A stretch of DNA of 5,344 bases, from assembly GCA_018712425.1 (NCBI GenBank), contig DVHA01000082.1, positions 1 to 5,344 on the forward strand, given 5' to 3'. This stretch comes from Candidatus Faecivivens stercoravium. Its GTDB lineage: Bacteria; Bacillota; Clostridia; Oscillospirales; Ruminococcaceae. Positions 1-5,344 of this stretch are shown here, piece by piece. The translations under genes were made by a program, and so were the position numbers. The notes under the pieces are model-generated. The model did not search any database. It was not told the DNA's origin and was given only the letters and a program-made list of their open reading frames with translations. The number at the start of each line of letters is the position of its first letter. Position 1 is the stretch's first letter.

Positions 1-1088
1 GGGGTAATCTTCGCCCGCGGCAGGGCGGAAAAGTAGTCCTTGACCCGCCCGATCACCCGGTAGGCGTCCCCGGCGGCCAGCAGTTCCCGGAGCCCCGCCA
101 TATCCATCCGGGCGGGCTTGTCCGCCGGGGGATTCGCTCCCCCTCCCGGAGGGTTTAACAGGTGGACGCCGCCGCTCTGGATGACATTTTCCCGGTCGGC
201 GGCCTGGAGGCGGCGCACCTCGGCCGACAGCCGGTAGACCAGCACCGGCGAACCGATATAGAAATTGACGCTGAAATGGAGGTATTCCCGGAAGAGGCCG
301 TCCGCCTCCCGGGCCTTCTTTTCCAAGCCTTCCCCGTCCTTCATATCCAGGATGACCGCGTAAACTGCCCGGCTCCCCCGCTCCAGCGAGACGATGTGGT
401 CGGAGTTGGTGGTGCCGTAGAGCACCTCCGAAAGGACGTTGTAAACGCAGTAGTCCAGCTCCCGGTCGGGCCAGCCGGAAATGGCGGGCTGGGCGAGGTC
501 GACGGTGCAGAGCATCGGCAGCATCGGCAGGTTTTCCGCCCCTTCCTTAGTCGCCCCGTACCATTCCATCAGCCGCTCCTTGGCGGCCCGGGAGACGATC
601 TGGGGGTCAGGCGGGATTTTCTCGGAGATCAGGTCCAGCCAGAACTGCCGCCAGAGGAGTCCGCTGTTCTCCTCCCAGTAGCGGCCGTAATCGACATACC
701 GTTTCTGCACCCGCATCGCCTTGACCATATTGACCGCCCGCCGGAGGGCGTCCTCCAGCTCGGAAGGCGGGCTCATCTTGCCGATAAAATCGACGGTATC
801 CAGCTTGATCGCCGTCTGGGCGTAGTGGAAGCGGGTGTGGTTGGTGAGGAAGATGTTGCGGGTCTGATAGCCCTGTTCCCGCACCCAGCTTAGCAGCTCG
901 ATCCCGCTCTCCCCCGGCATTTCGATGTCGCAGACCATGATGTCCACCGGTTCGGCGCGGAAGACCTCTTTGGCCGCGGCGGCGCTCAAAGCCGTCCGCT
1001 TTTCCGCGATTTCCAGCTTATCCCAATCGACGGTCGCCAGCAGCATCTGGAGCATACTCTGGTCATCGTCCACAATTAAAACCGTCAA
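1..1088 (-). CDS. YesN-like response regulator, 3' truncated by window edge
   Basis: Cytoplasmic response regulator, predicted to take phosphate from the kinase encoded just upstream and control transcription. The visible 362 codons translate without a stop. Residues 1-120 form a receiver domain: acidic pocket D7/D8, phospho-acceptor D54 in CDIEMPG, switch threonine T82 in FLTNHT, and lysine K104. Residues 145-180 (QFWLDLISEKIPPDP) and 240-312 (NFYIGSPV, then RENV and VHLL) match the middle region of YesN-type regulators. A Pro/Gly-rich stretch follows at 313-325. Family members run to about 500-540 residues and end in an AraC-type helix-turn-helix; that part lies beyond position 1, so DNA binding is inferred from the family. 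The TTG start is chosen because an AGGAGGAGGG Shine-Dalgarno sits 7 bases upstream and the next start (GTG, codon 6) would remove the first beta strand. The start overlaps the kinase stop as TTGA, implying translational coupling. Unusually, K104 is followed by Met, not the usual Pro. Confidence 0.93.
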   Translation of the reverse strand, partial: MTVLIVDDDQSMLQMLLATVDWDKLEIAEKRTALSAAAAKEVFRAEPVDIMVCDIEMPGESGIELLSWVREQGYQTRNIFLTNHTRFHYAQTAIKLDTVDFIGKMSPPSELEDALRRAVNMVKAMRVQKRYVDYGRYWEENSGLLWRQFWLDLISEKIPPDPQIVSRAAKERLMEWYGATKEGAENLPMLPMLCTVDLAQPAISGWPDRELDYCVYNVLSEVLYGTTNSDHIVSLERGSRAVYAVILDMKDGEGLEKKAREADGLFREYLHFSVNFYIGSPVLVYRLSAEVRRLQAADRENVIQSGGVHLLNPPGGGANPPADKPARMDMAGLRELLAAGDAYRVIGRVKDYFSALPRAKIT

Positions 1089-2785
1089 GGCTTTCCCTCC
1101 TCCTGATATTCGCTTCCAGCCGGTTCCCGTTCGGCCGGCAGCCGCAGCTCCACCCGCGCCCCCGACGGGACGGCATTGGAAAGGGTGACCGACGCTTCCT
1201 CCCCATACATCAGGGAAAGGGAACGGATGATATTACGGATGCCGATGTGCTGTCCGTCCGGGCTTTCAATCCAGGCGGGGTCCCGGAACTTCGCGAGCGC
1301 TTCTTCGGTAAAGCCGGCCCCGTCGTCCTCAACCGTGACGGCAAGGGTTCCCCCCTCCACCCGGGCCGAGAGGAAGACCGACATCATCCGCCCCGGTGAA
1401 AGGGCGTGCTTGACGCTGTTTTCCACAAAAGTATAGACGGAAAAAGGCAGCACCCGGCAGCCCTGGGCCTCTTCCTGGATATCGGCCATCAGCATCACCG
1501 ACCCGGGGCTCTGGAGCCCCACCATATCCAGGTAGTTTTCAATATGGGCGACCTCCTCCCGCAGCGGGACGTTGGAAGCATGCCGCCGCAGCGAATAGCG
1601 GATATACCGCCCAAGATACCCGATAAACTGGTACATGTTTTCATACTGCTTCAATTTGCCGAAATTGACGATGGTCGTCAGGGCGTTTAAGAAAAAGTGC
1701 GGCCGCATCTGCATATAAAGGAAGTTCAGTTCCGCCTGCTGCTGCCGCAGCTTTTCCTCGTAGACCTGGATTTTCAGGTCGCGGATCTGCCCGGTCATCT
1801 GGTTGAAGGCGGAATTGACCCGGGCGTACTCCTCCGGGACGCCGTAGGGGGAGATCTGGTAGTTTAGATTCCCGGCACTGAGCTCCCGGATCCCCTTTTC
1901 GAGGCCGGAGAGGGGCCGCAGCACCCACCGGCGGATGAGGAGGATCGCCCCGGCCAGCACCAGCAGCATGATGGCGCTGAGCCCTAGAAGCAGCGGGAAG
2001 GTCGAACCGCTGCCGAGGAACGGGCCCTGGGGGAAAGTCTCCCAGAGGATGAAACCGTTGGGCGAGCTCTCCTGGATCACCATCCAGTTCCTCCGCCCGT
2101 CGGTATAGCCATCCCGTCCGGGGTCGAGGGCAATCCCCTCCTCCCGGAGCGTCCCGGCGCCCACCAGCGCCTGCCCGTCCGGCCCGGTCATATAAATGGC
2201 GGTTTCCGGCGAGGCGGAAAGCCGCTCCTGGACGGCGGCAATGTCGATCAGCGCCCCGTAGACCAGCGGCCCGTTGACCGCCGTCTCGACAATCTGGTAG
2301 AGGTAGGCGTCCCCTGCAAGCCGGCCGGCTTTCCACCGGTGGTCGGTGAGATAGTCTTCATACCCGCCGGTGACCATCTCCCGCAGTTCCCGGGCGTCCT
2401 GGTAGTTCAAAGCCGAGGAGTAAACGGTGATATAACAGTCGGTAGACGGGCAGTAAAAGAAGATGCAGTCGGCCCCGTAGATCTCATATTCAAACCGCAG
2501 CCGTTCAAAAACCTCCGCCTTGGCGATGGCGCGGGCGTTGGTATCGGCGCTGTGAAGCTTGCTGACGCTGTTGTCGTTGACGGCAAAGTTTAAAAGGTAG
2601 TCTTCCAGCAGGGAAAGGGTGGTGTCCAGTTCCTGGACATAGTAGGAGAGCGCCGACCGGTTGGCTTCCAGCACCCGCTCCCGCATATCCCGGGCTGTCA
2701 CCCACAGGGTGATCGCGCTAAACAGGAGGACTGGCAGCAGCATGACTGTAAACAATACCGGCAGCCTCTTGCGCAGGCTTTTCAT
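1085..2785 (-). CDS. YesM-like sensor histidine kinase
   Basis: Membrane sensor kinase of 566 residues, the normal size for the family, that should phosphorylate the adjacent YesN-like regulator. The order is: transmembrane helix at about 9-30; extracytoplasmic sensing region at about 31-262 (probably Cache-like, judged from topology and its NWMVIQESSPNG end); second transmembrane helix at about 263-285; HAMP linker at about 286-340 (RPLSGLEKGI, ELSAGNLNYQI); coiled segment; His_kinase phospho-acceptor H363 in QMRPHFFLN; and the HATPase_c domain. The ATPase shows the N box FVENSVKHA (N456), the G1 box VEDDGAGF (D487/D488) and the G2 box HIGIRNI. The motifs depart mildly from the usual PHFLYN and DNG forms but the key residues remain. 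ATG is supported by GGAGG 8 bases upstream and a sigma-A promoter further up. The gene is followed by the regulator with a 4-base overlap. Three cysteines (107, 112, 117) lie in the sensing region. The ligand is unknown; a sugar or cell-envelope cue is inferred from the transporter next door. Confidence 0.95.
   Translation of the reverse strand: MKSLRKRLPVLFTVMLLPVLLFSAITLWVTARDMRERVLEANRSALSYYVQELDTTLSLLEDYLLNFAVNDNSVSKLHSADTNARAIAKAEVFERLRFEYEIYGADCIFFYCPSTDCYITVYSSALNYQDARELREMVTGGYEDYLTDHRWKAGRLAGDAYLYQIVETAVNGPLVYGALIDIAAVQERLSASPETAIYMTGPDGQALVGAGTLREEGIALDPGRDGYTDGRRNWMVIQESSPNGFILWETFPQGPFLGSGSTFPLLLGLSAIMLLVLAGAILLIRRWVLRPLSGLEKGIRELSAGNLNYQISPYGVPEEYARVNSAFNQMTGQIRDLKIQVYEEKLRQQQAELNFLYMQMRPHFFLNALTTIVNFGKLKQYENMYQFIGYLGRYIRYSLRRHASNVPLREEVAHIENYLDMVGLQSPGSVMLMADIQEEAQGCRVLPFSVYTFVENSVKHALSPGRMMSVFLSARVEGGTLAVTVEDDGAGFTEEALAKFRDPAWIESPDGQHIGIRNIIRSLSLMYGEEASVTLSNAVPSGARVELRLPAEREPAGSEYQEEGKP
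1095..1104 (-). promoter_or_regulatory. Ribosome binding site of the response regulator
   Basis: On the minus strand this reads AGGAGGAGGG, with the last GGAGG ending 7 bases before TTG. It lies inside the last codons of the kinase gene. It decides the choice of a TTG start and shows that the overlapping downstream gene is still actively initiated. Confidence 0.85.
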
Positions 2786-2790
2786 CCGCT

Positions 2791-2800
2791 CACCCTCCCT
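2791..2800 (-). promoter_or_regulatory. Ribosome binding site of the kinase gene
   Basis: On the minus strand this reads AGGGAGGGTG, with GGAGG ending 8 bases before the ATG. It supports the start at 2785. Confidence 0.75.
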
Positions 2801-2829
2801 CTCTTATCCGGCAAAAACCGTTCCTCTTT

Positions 2830-2858
2830 ATTATACAAAAAGATTGGCGTTTTCGCAA
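2830..2858 (-). promoter_or_regulatory. Sigma-A-type promoter of the kinase-regulator operon
   Basis: Read on the minus strand, TTGCGA (2858-2853) is followed after exactly 17 bases by a perfect TATAAT (2835-2830). Transcription should start near 2823, giving a leader of about 38 bases before the kinase ATG. The -35 box matches consensus at 4 of 6 positions, so moderate constitutive expression of the two-component system is plausible. Confidence 0.75.
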
Positions 2859-2954
2859 GGGTTTTTGATAAATTCCCCACGGAATCCGCCTCCCAATTTT
2901 TAAAAACACGGTTTTCAAAATCTGGAGGTTTTGGAAGAGGATGTGTACTAATTT

Positions 2955-2982
2955 TTGAAAAATCGGTCAGAATAAATATATT
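2955..2982 (+). promoter_or_regulatory. Possible second upstream promoter toward the transporter
   Basis: TTGAAA (2955-2960) and TATATT (2977-2982) are separated by 16 bases, and each box matches the sigma-A consensus at 5 of 6 positions. It would give a leader of about 170 bases passing through the direct repeats. Because the stretch is very A+T-rich, a chance match is quite possible. Confidence 0.3.
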
Positions 2983-3027
2983 TTACACAAAATTATGGTT
3001 AATATGACGGCAATTGAAAATGAAATA

Positions 3028-3062
3028 TGTCTAGTTTTCTAATAATAATGGCTAGTTTTTTA
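3028..3062 (+). promoter_or_regulatory. Tandem direct-repeat operator, probable site for the response regulator
   Basis: Two copies of TGnCTAGTTTTnTA lie at 3028-3041 and 3049-3062, identical at 12 of 14 positions, with an exact 8-base core (3031-3038 and 3052-3059). The 21-base period places both copies on the same face of the helix. The downstream copy ends at the -35 position of the binding-protein promoter. AraC-type activators commonly bind paired direct repeats next to or overlapping -35. Assigning the site to the neighbouring YesN-like regulator is inference; the repeat itself is visible in the sequence. Confidence 0.65.
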
Positions 3063-3082
3063 AAGAAAAACGGCTTCCCGGG

Positions 3083-3091
3083 TGGTATAAT
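3083..3091 (+). promoter_or_regulatory. Extended -10 promoter of the transporter operon
   Basis: TGGTATAAT is a perfect TGnTATAAT extended -10 element. At the expected -35 position (about 3063-3068) the sequence is AAGAAA, which does not resemble TTGACA. A strong -10 with no -35 box is typical of an activator-dependent promoter and fits the direct repeats immediately upstream. Transcription should start near 3098, giving a leader of about 60 bases. Confidence 0.75.
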
Positions 3092-3111
3092 AGGCTCAGG
3101 ATTTAAAAACG

Positions 3112-3126
3112 GCCCCGCACCGGGGC
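3112..3126 (+). other. Short G+C-rich hairpin in the transporter mRNA leader
   Basis: GCCCCG and CGGGGC form a perfect 6-base-pair stem around a 3-base loop (CAC), in an otherwise A+T-rich leader. It starts about 14 bases after the predicted transcription start and is not followed by a run of T, so it is not a terminator. A 5'-end hairpin that protects the message from decay is the simplest reading. It ends 21 bases before the Shine-Dalgarno, so it should not mask ribosome binding. Confidence 0.55.
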
Positions 3127-3147
3127 GCACCTGACGCAAACTATTAT

Positions 3148-3156
3148 GAGGTGATC
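3148..3156 (+). promoter_or_regulatory. Very strong ribosome binding site of the binding-protein gene
   Basis: GAGGTGATC matches nine consecutive positions of the Firmicute anti-Shine-Dalgarno complement (AAAGGAGGTGATC). It ends two bases before ATG, which places the GAGG core at a normal distance. It fixes the start at 3159 and predicts high expression. Confidence 0.8.
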
Positions 3157-3158
3157 GT

Positions 3159-4742
3159 ATGAGCAAGAAAAGAATTTTCGCATTCCTGTTAGCCGCTTCC
3201 CTTTCCGCGGGCGCGCTGGTCTCCTGCGGCGGTGGCGGGGAATCCTCCACCGCTTCCACCGAATCCTCCGGGAGCACGACGACTGCCGAATCCGGTTCGG
3301 AAGCCGCCTCCTCCGGCAGCTCGGATGAGACCTACCAGATCACGATGTGCTACCCCGGCCCCGCCGACCAGACCGACTACCAGAAGGTTATGGACGCGAT
3401 CAACGAGCTGACGATGGAAGAGCTGAACATGACCTTCAACGGCATCCAGCTGGGCTTCGGCGACTGGACCGACCGGATCCGCCTGATGCTGACCGGCGGC
3501 GAAAAGCTGGACATCGTCCCGACCTTTGCGACCCAGGCTTCCGCCTATGTCTCCCAGAACCTGGTGCTGAACCTGCTGGACTGGAACGGCGTCAACCTCC
3601 TGGATGAATACGGTTCCGGCATCGTCGAGGCGGTCGGCGAAGAACAGGCCTACGGCGGCCAGATCAACGGCGTCCTCTACGGCATCCCTTCCCAGAAGGA
3701 AGCAATGGGTACCGCCGGCGTCGTCATGCGGAAGGACATCGTCGACGAGCTGGGGCTGGACTATGAAAACTGGCACACCTATGAAGACTTGTACGATGCC
3801 TTCGCCCAGGTCCACGAGGCCCATCCGGAGTTAAACGTCGTCTCCGGCACCAACCTCATCACCCAGTTCTATCCCTACGATTCGCTGAACGACTCGCTGG
3901 GCGTTCTGATGATGGACGATCCCGACAACCTGACGCTGGATGTCATCAACCTCTATGAGACCGACTACTACAACACCCAGGCGGCGATTGTCCACGAGTG
4001 GTATACAAACGGCTGGGTCATGCTGGACGCCGCCACCACCACCGAGACCAACTCCGGCCTGATGCGGGCGGGCAACCTCTTCTGCTACATGTCGCCCATC
4101 AAGCCCGGCTTCCTCGCCCAGGAAGAATCGCTGACCGGCCGTGAGCTGGTCACCCAGGTACTGTATGAGGACTGGGATATCATCGGTTCGCTGAACATCC
4201 ATTATGTCAACTGGGGCATCGCCCACCAGTCGGAAGACCCGGTCAAGGCGATGGAATTCCTTGAGTTCGCTTTCACCAACGGCGAATTTGAAGACCTCTT
4301 AAACTTCGGCATCGAAGGGGAGCACTATGTCCATATGGATGGCTCTGATGTCATGGTCACCTACCCCGAAGGGGTTGACGCATCCAACTGCGGCTACCAC
4401 CTGGCGGTCGGCTGGGCGCTCCCGAACCAGTTTGTCGGTTCCGTCTGGGAAGGCAACCCCGAAGACGTCTGGGAGCAGTACAAAGCCTGCAACGAAGCTT
4501 CCCTCTGGTCGAAAGCCTATGGTTTCATCCCGGACACCTCTGCGCCTGAGATTGCCAATATCCAGACGGCTCTGACTAACGTCTACAACACCTACACGAA
4601 GTCCATCGAATGCGGCGCGGTCGATCCTGAGACTGTTATCCCGCAGATGAACCAGGAGCTCTATGCTGCCGGCCTGCAGGAATACATGGACGAAAAACAG
4701 CGGCAGTTAAATGAGTGGGCGGAAGCCAACGGTGTCTCCTGA
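3159..4742 (+). CDS. ABC importer substrate-binding lipoprotein (LplA/YtcQ type, DUF3502-like C-terminus)
   Basis: Extracellular solute-binding protein of 527 residues, expected to be tethered to the outer face of the membrane and to deliver an oligosaccharide or related glycoside to the permeases encoded downstream. Residues 1-22 are a lipoprotein signal (KKR, hydrophobic core, lipobox LVSC) with lipidated Cys23. Residues 24-56 are a Gly/Ser/Thr/Glu-rich flexible linker. The bacterial extracellular solute-binding family 1 fold follows: mature start YQITMCYPGP at 59-68, GDWTDRIRLMLTGGEKLDIV at 101-120, and hinge-type segment GVLYGIPSQKEA at 171-182. The C-terminal part (NWGIAHQSEDPVKAMEFLEF at 351-370, then NFGIEGEHYV at 382-391) is the pattern seen in DUF3502-containing binding proteins. 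Length is normal for the family. The start is fixed by the strong ribosome binding site and the signal peptide. The substrate cannot be read from the sequence. Control by the divergent two-component system is inferred. Confidence 0.94.
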   Translation: MSKKRIFAFLLAASLSAGALVSCGGGGESSTASTESSGSTTTAESGSEAASSGSSDETYQITMCYPGPADQTDYQKVMDAINELTMEELNMTFNGIQLGFGDWTDRIRLMLTGGEKLDIVPTFATQASAYVSQNLVLNLLDWNGVNLLDEYGSGIVEAVGEEQAYGGQINGVLYGIPSQKEAMGTAGVVMRKDIVDELGLDYENWHTYEDLYDAFAQVHEAHPELNVVSGTNLITQFYPYDSLNDSLGVLMMDDPDNLTLDVINLYETDYYNTQAAIVHEWYTNGWVMLDAATTTETNSGLMRAGNLFCYMSPIKPGFLAQEESLTGRELVTQVLYEDWDIIGSLNIHYVNWGIAHQSEDPVKAMEFLEFAFTNGEFEDLLNFGIEGEHYVHMDGSDVMVTYPEGVDASNCGYHLAVGWALPNQFVGSVWEGNPEDVWEQYKACNEASLWSKAYGFIPDTSAPEIANIQTALTNVYNTYTKSIECGAVDPETVIPQMNQELYAAGLQEYMDEKQRQLNEWAEANGVS

Positions 4743-4779
4743 CCGCCTGACCATCCCCTTTCACACTCCATAGACCAAC

Positions 4780-4831
4780 GCGGCAGCCGGGCCGCCGGGA
4801 TTCCCCTCCCCGGCCCGCTGCCGCCTTTTTT
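4780..4831 (+). terminator. Rho-independent-type hairpin between binding-protein and permease genes
   Basis: The arms at 4780-4799 and 4809-4824 pair as GCGGCAG, CGGGCCG and GGG blocks, with one 1-base and one 2-base bulge on the left side and a loop of about 9 bases. Six T (4826-4831) follow almost at once. It lies inside an apparent operon, just before the permease ribosome binding site. It probably acts as a partial terminator and 3' stabiliser, so that the binding-protein message exceeds the permease message. No promoter is evident between the hairpin and the permease, so some read-through is needed. Confidence 0.8.
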
Positions 4832-4833
4832 AG

Positions 4834-4838
4834 GGAGG
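4834..4838 (+). promoter_or_regulatory. Ribosome binding site of the permease gene
   Basis: GGAGG ends 7 bases before the ATG at 4846. It begins only 3 bases after the T run of the upstream hairpin, so terminator and translation signal are nearly fused. Confidence 0.85.
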
Positions 4839-4845
4839 AATATCT

Positions 4846-5344
4846 ATGACAAACGCCGCCTCTCCGGCAAAAAGAAAAGGCTCTGTCGCGGCAAAAATCA
4901 AAAAGTGGACGCCGATCTACCTGATGATGCTGCCGGGCGCCCTCTATCTCCTCATCAACAACTACATCCCGATGTTCGGCCTGGTCATCGCCTTTAAGCA
5001 GATCGACTTCCAGAAGGGTATTTTTGAGAGCCCGTGGATCGGGTTCCAGAACTTCCAGTTCCTGTTCCAGACCAAGGACGCTTTCGTCATCACCCGCAAC
5101 ACCCTTTTATACAACATTGCCTTTATCATCTTAAATACCGTTATTGGCATTGTATTTGCGATCTTCATCTGCGACATCACCTGGAAGGCCGGGAAAAAGG
5201 TTTACCAGTCGGCCATCCTCTTCCCCTACTTGATGAGCTGGGTTATTGTCGGTTATATTATCTATGCAATCTTCTCCATGCAGTATGGCATTGCGAACAA
5301 ATCAATCCTGCCAGCTTTCGGGATGGAGCCGCTCATGTGGTACA
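4846..5344 (+). CDS. LplB/YteP-type ABC sugar permease, 3' truncated by window edge
   Basis: Integral membrane subunit of a CUT1-like carbohydrate ABC importer, expected to form the channel with a second permease encoded downstream. The 166 visible codons have no stop. A short basic N-terminus (PAKRKGSVAAKIKK) precedes transmembrane helix 1 (about 22-49) with the family hallmark YLMMLPGALYLLINNYIPMF. Next come FGLVIAFKQIDF and the WIGFQNFQFLF segment, then TRNTLLYN leading into helix 2 (about 86-109), and helix 3 at about 121-143 (AILFPYLMSWVIVGYIIYAI). Family members are about 290-320 residues, so roughly half is missing, including the EAA loop that contacts the ATPase. The start is set by GGAGG 7 bases upstream. 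No ATPase gene is seen; importers of this type often use a shared MsmX-like ATPase encoded elsewhere, so its absence from the window is not odd. Confidence 0.93.
   Translation, partial: MTNAASPAKRKGSVAAKIKKWTPIYLMMLPGALYLLINNYIPMFGLVIAFKQIDFQKGIFESPWIGFQNFQFLFQTKDAFVITRNTLLYNIAFIILNTVIGIVFAIFICDITWKAGKKVYQSAILFPYLMSWVIVGYIIYAIFSMQYGIANKSILPAFGMEPLMWY

Larger units (their letters stand above)
2786..3158. promoter_or_regulatory. Divergent control region between kinase and binding-protein genes
   Basis: This 373-base gap separates the two divergent operons and is strikingly A+T-rich beside its G+C-rich neighbours. It contains a sigma-A promoter for the kinase (2830-2858, minus), an extended -10 promoter for the binding protein (3083-3091), a 21-base-phased direct repeat just upstream of that promoter (3028-3062), a leader hairpin (3112-3126) and a strong ribosome binding site (3148-3156). 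The middle (about 2860-3027) carries A/T tracts, a short palindrome at 2951-2963 and a weaker possible promoter at 2955-2982. No convincing gene is seen on either strand. Confidence 0.85.

Noticed and set aside
162..893. 243-codon open frame on the plus strand
   Set aside because: It lies antisense to the response regulator, whose minus-strand translation shows a clear receiver domain and family motifs. The plus-strand product shows no recognisable motif and reflects G+C-rich codon shadowing.
1641..2336. 231-codon minus-strand open frame inside the kinase gene
   Set aside because: It is a different frame of the same strand as the well-supported kinase, with low-complexity Arg/Ala/Gly/Pro composition typical of an out-of-frame shadow.
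2840..2860. CcpA cre-like site overlapping the kinase promoter
   Set aside because: The TG and CG elements are separated by six bases, not the four of the TGnnAnCGnnnnCA pattern, so the match fails.
2931..2958. Tiny plus-strand reading frames after GGAGG in the control region (possible leader peptide)
   Set aside because: The GGAGG at 2924-2928 is either too close to TTG (2931) or too far from ATG (2941), and the products are only 5-6 residues.
2999..3277. 92-codon minus-strand open frame covering the transporter promoter
   Set aside because: It would run through the promoter, operator and signal-peptide region, shows no recognised motif and is explained as antisense of those elements.
3189..3824. 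211-codon minus-strand open frame antisense to the binding-protein gene
   Set aside because: The plus-strand product has a lipoprotein signal and family motifs, while this frame has a low-complexity Gly/Val/Asp-rich product and no supporting start context.
4962..5180. 72-codon minus-strand open frame at the window end
   Set aside because: It is antisense to the permease, whose hydrophobic helices and family hallmarks are clear on the plus strand.
1..5344. CRISPR array, insertion sequence, tRNA, rRNA, toxin-antitoxin or defence system
   Set aside because: No repeat-spacer pattern, transposase motif, inverted-repeat ends, tRNA cloverleaf or defence-type domain was found by reading both strands.

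Overview
The window looks like a carbohydrate-uptake locus from a Gram-positive Firmicute, most likely a Clostridia-class gut or rumen type (Oscillospiraceae/Lachnospiraceae-like). This rests on the gene families, the lipoprotein signal peptide, the strong AGGAGG-type ribosome binding sites and the sigma-A-type promoters. Coding regions are G+C-rich with many C/G third positions. The intergenic control region is sharply A+T-rich. The organism assignment is inference, since no marker gene is present.

Layout. Positions 1-1088 (minus strand) hold the N-terminal 362 codons of a YesN-like response regulator, cut off by the window edge before its expected C-terminal AraC-type DNA-binding domain. 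Positions 1085-2785 (minus) hold a complete YesM-like sensor histidine kinase of 566 residues, whose stop codon overlaps the regulator's TTG start in a TTGA junction. Positions 2786-3158 are a divergent, A+T-rich control region. Positions 3159-4742 (plus) hold a complete lipoprotein substrate-binding protein of 527 residues, of the LplA/YtcQ type with a DUF3502-like C-terminus. Positions 4743-4845 hold a G+C-rich hairpin followed by six T, then a ribosome binding site. Positions 4846-5344 (plus) hold the first 166 codons of an LplB/YteP-type inner-membrane permease, cut off by the window edge.

How it fits together. This is the classic arrangement of a two-component system (kinase plus AraC-type regulator) divergent from the binding protein and permeases of a CUT1-like oligosaccharide ABC importer. 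The best evidence for a regulatory link is in the intergenic region. Two 14-base direct repeats (TGnCTAGTTTTnTA) lie exactly 21 bases, or two helical turns, apart. They abut the -35 position of an extended -10 promoter that has no good -35 box, which is the geometry expected for activation by an AraC-type regulator. The kinase gene has its own sigma-A promoter with 17-base spacing. The hairpin between the binding-protein and permease genes probably acts as a partial terminator or 3' stabiliser, so that binding protein is made in excess over permease. The transported sugar cannot be deduced from the sequence, and no glycoside hydrolase or transporter ATPase is in view.

I see no mobile element, CRISPR array, tRNA or rRNA, and no convincing undescribed system. 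The points worth a second look are mainly regulatory.
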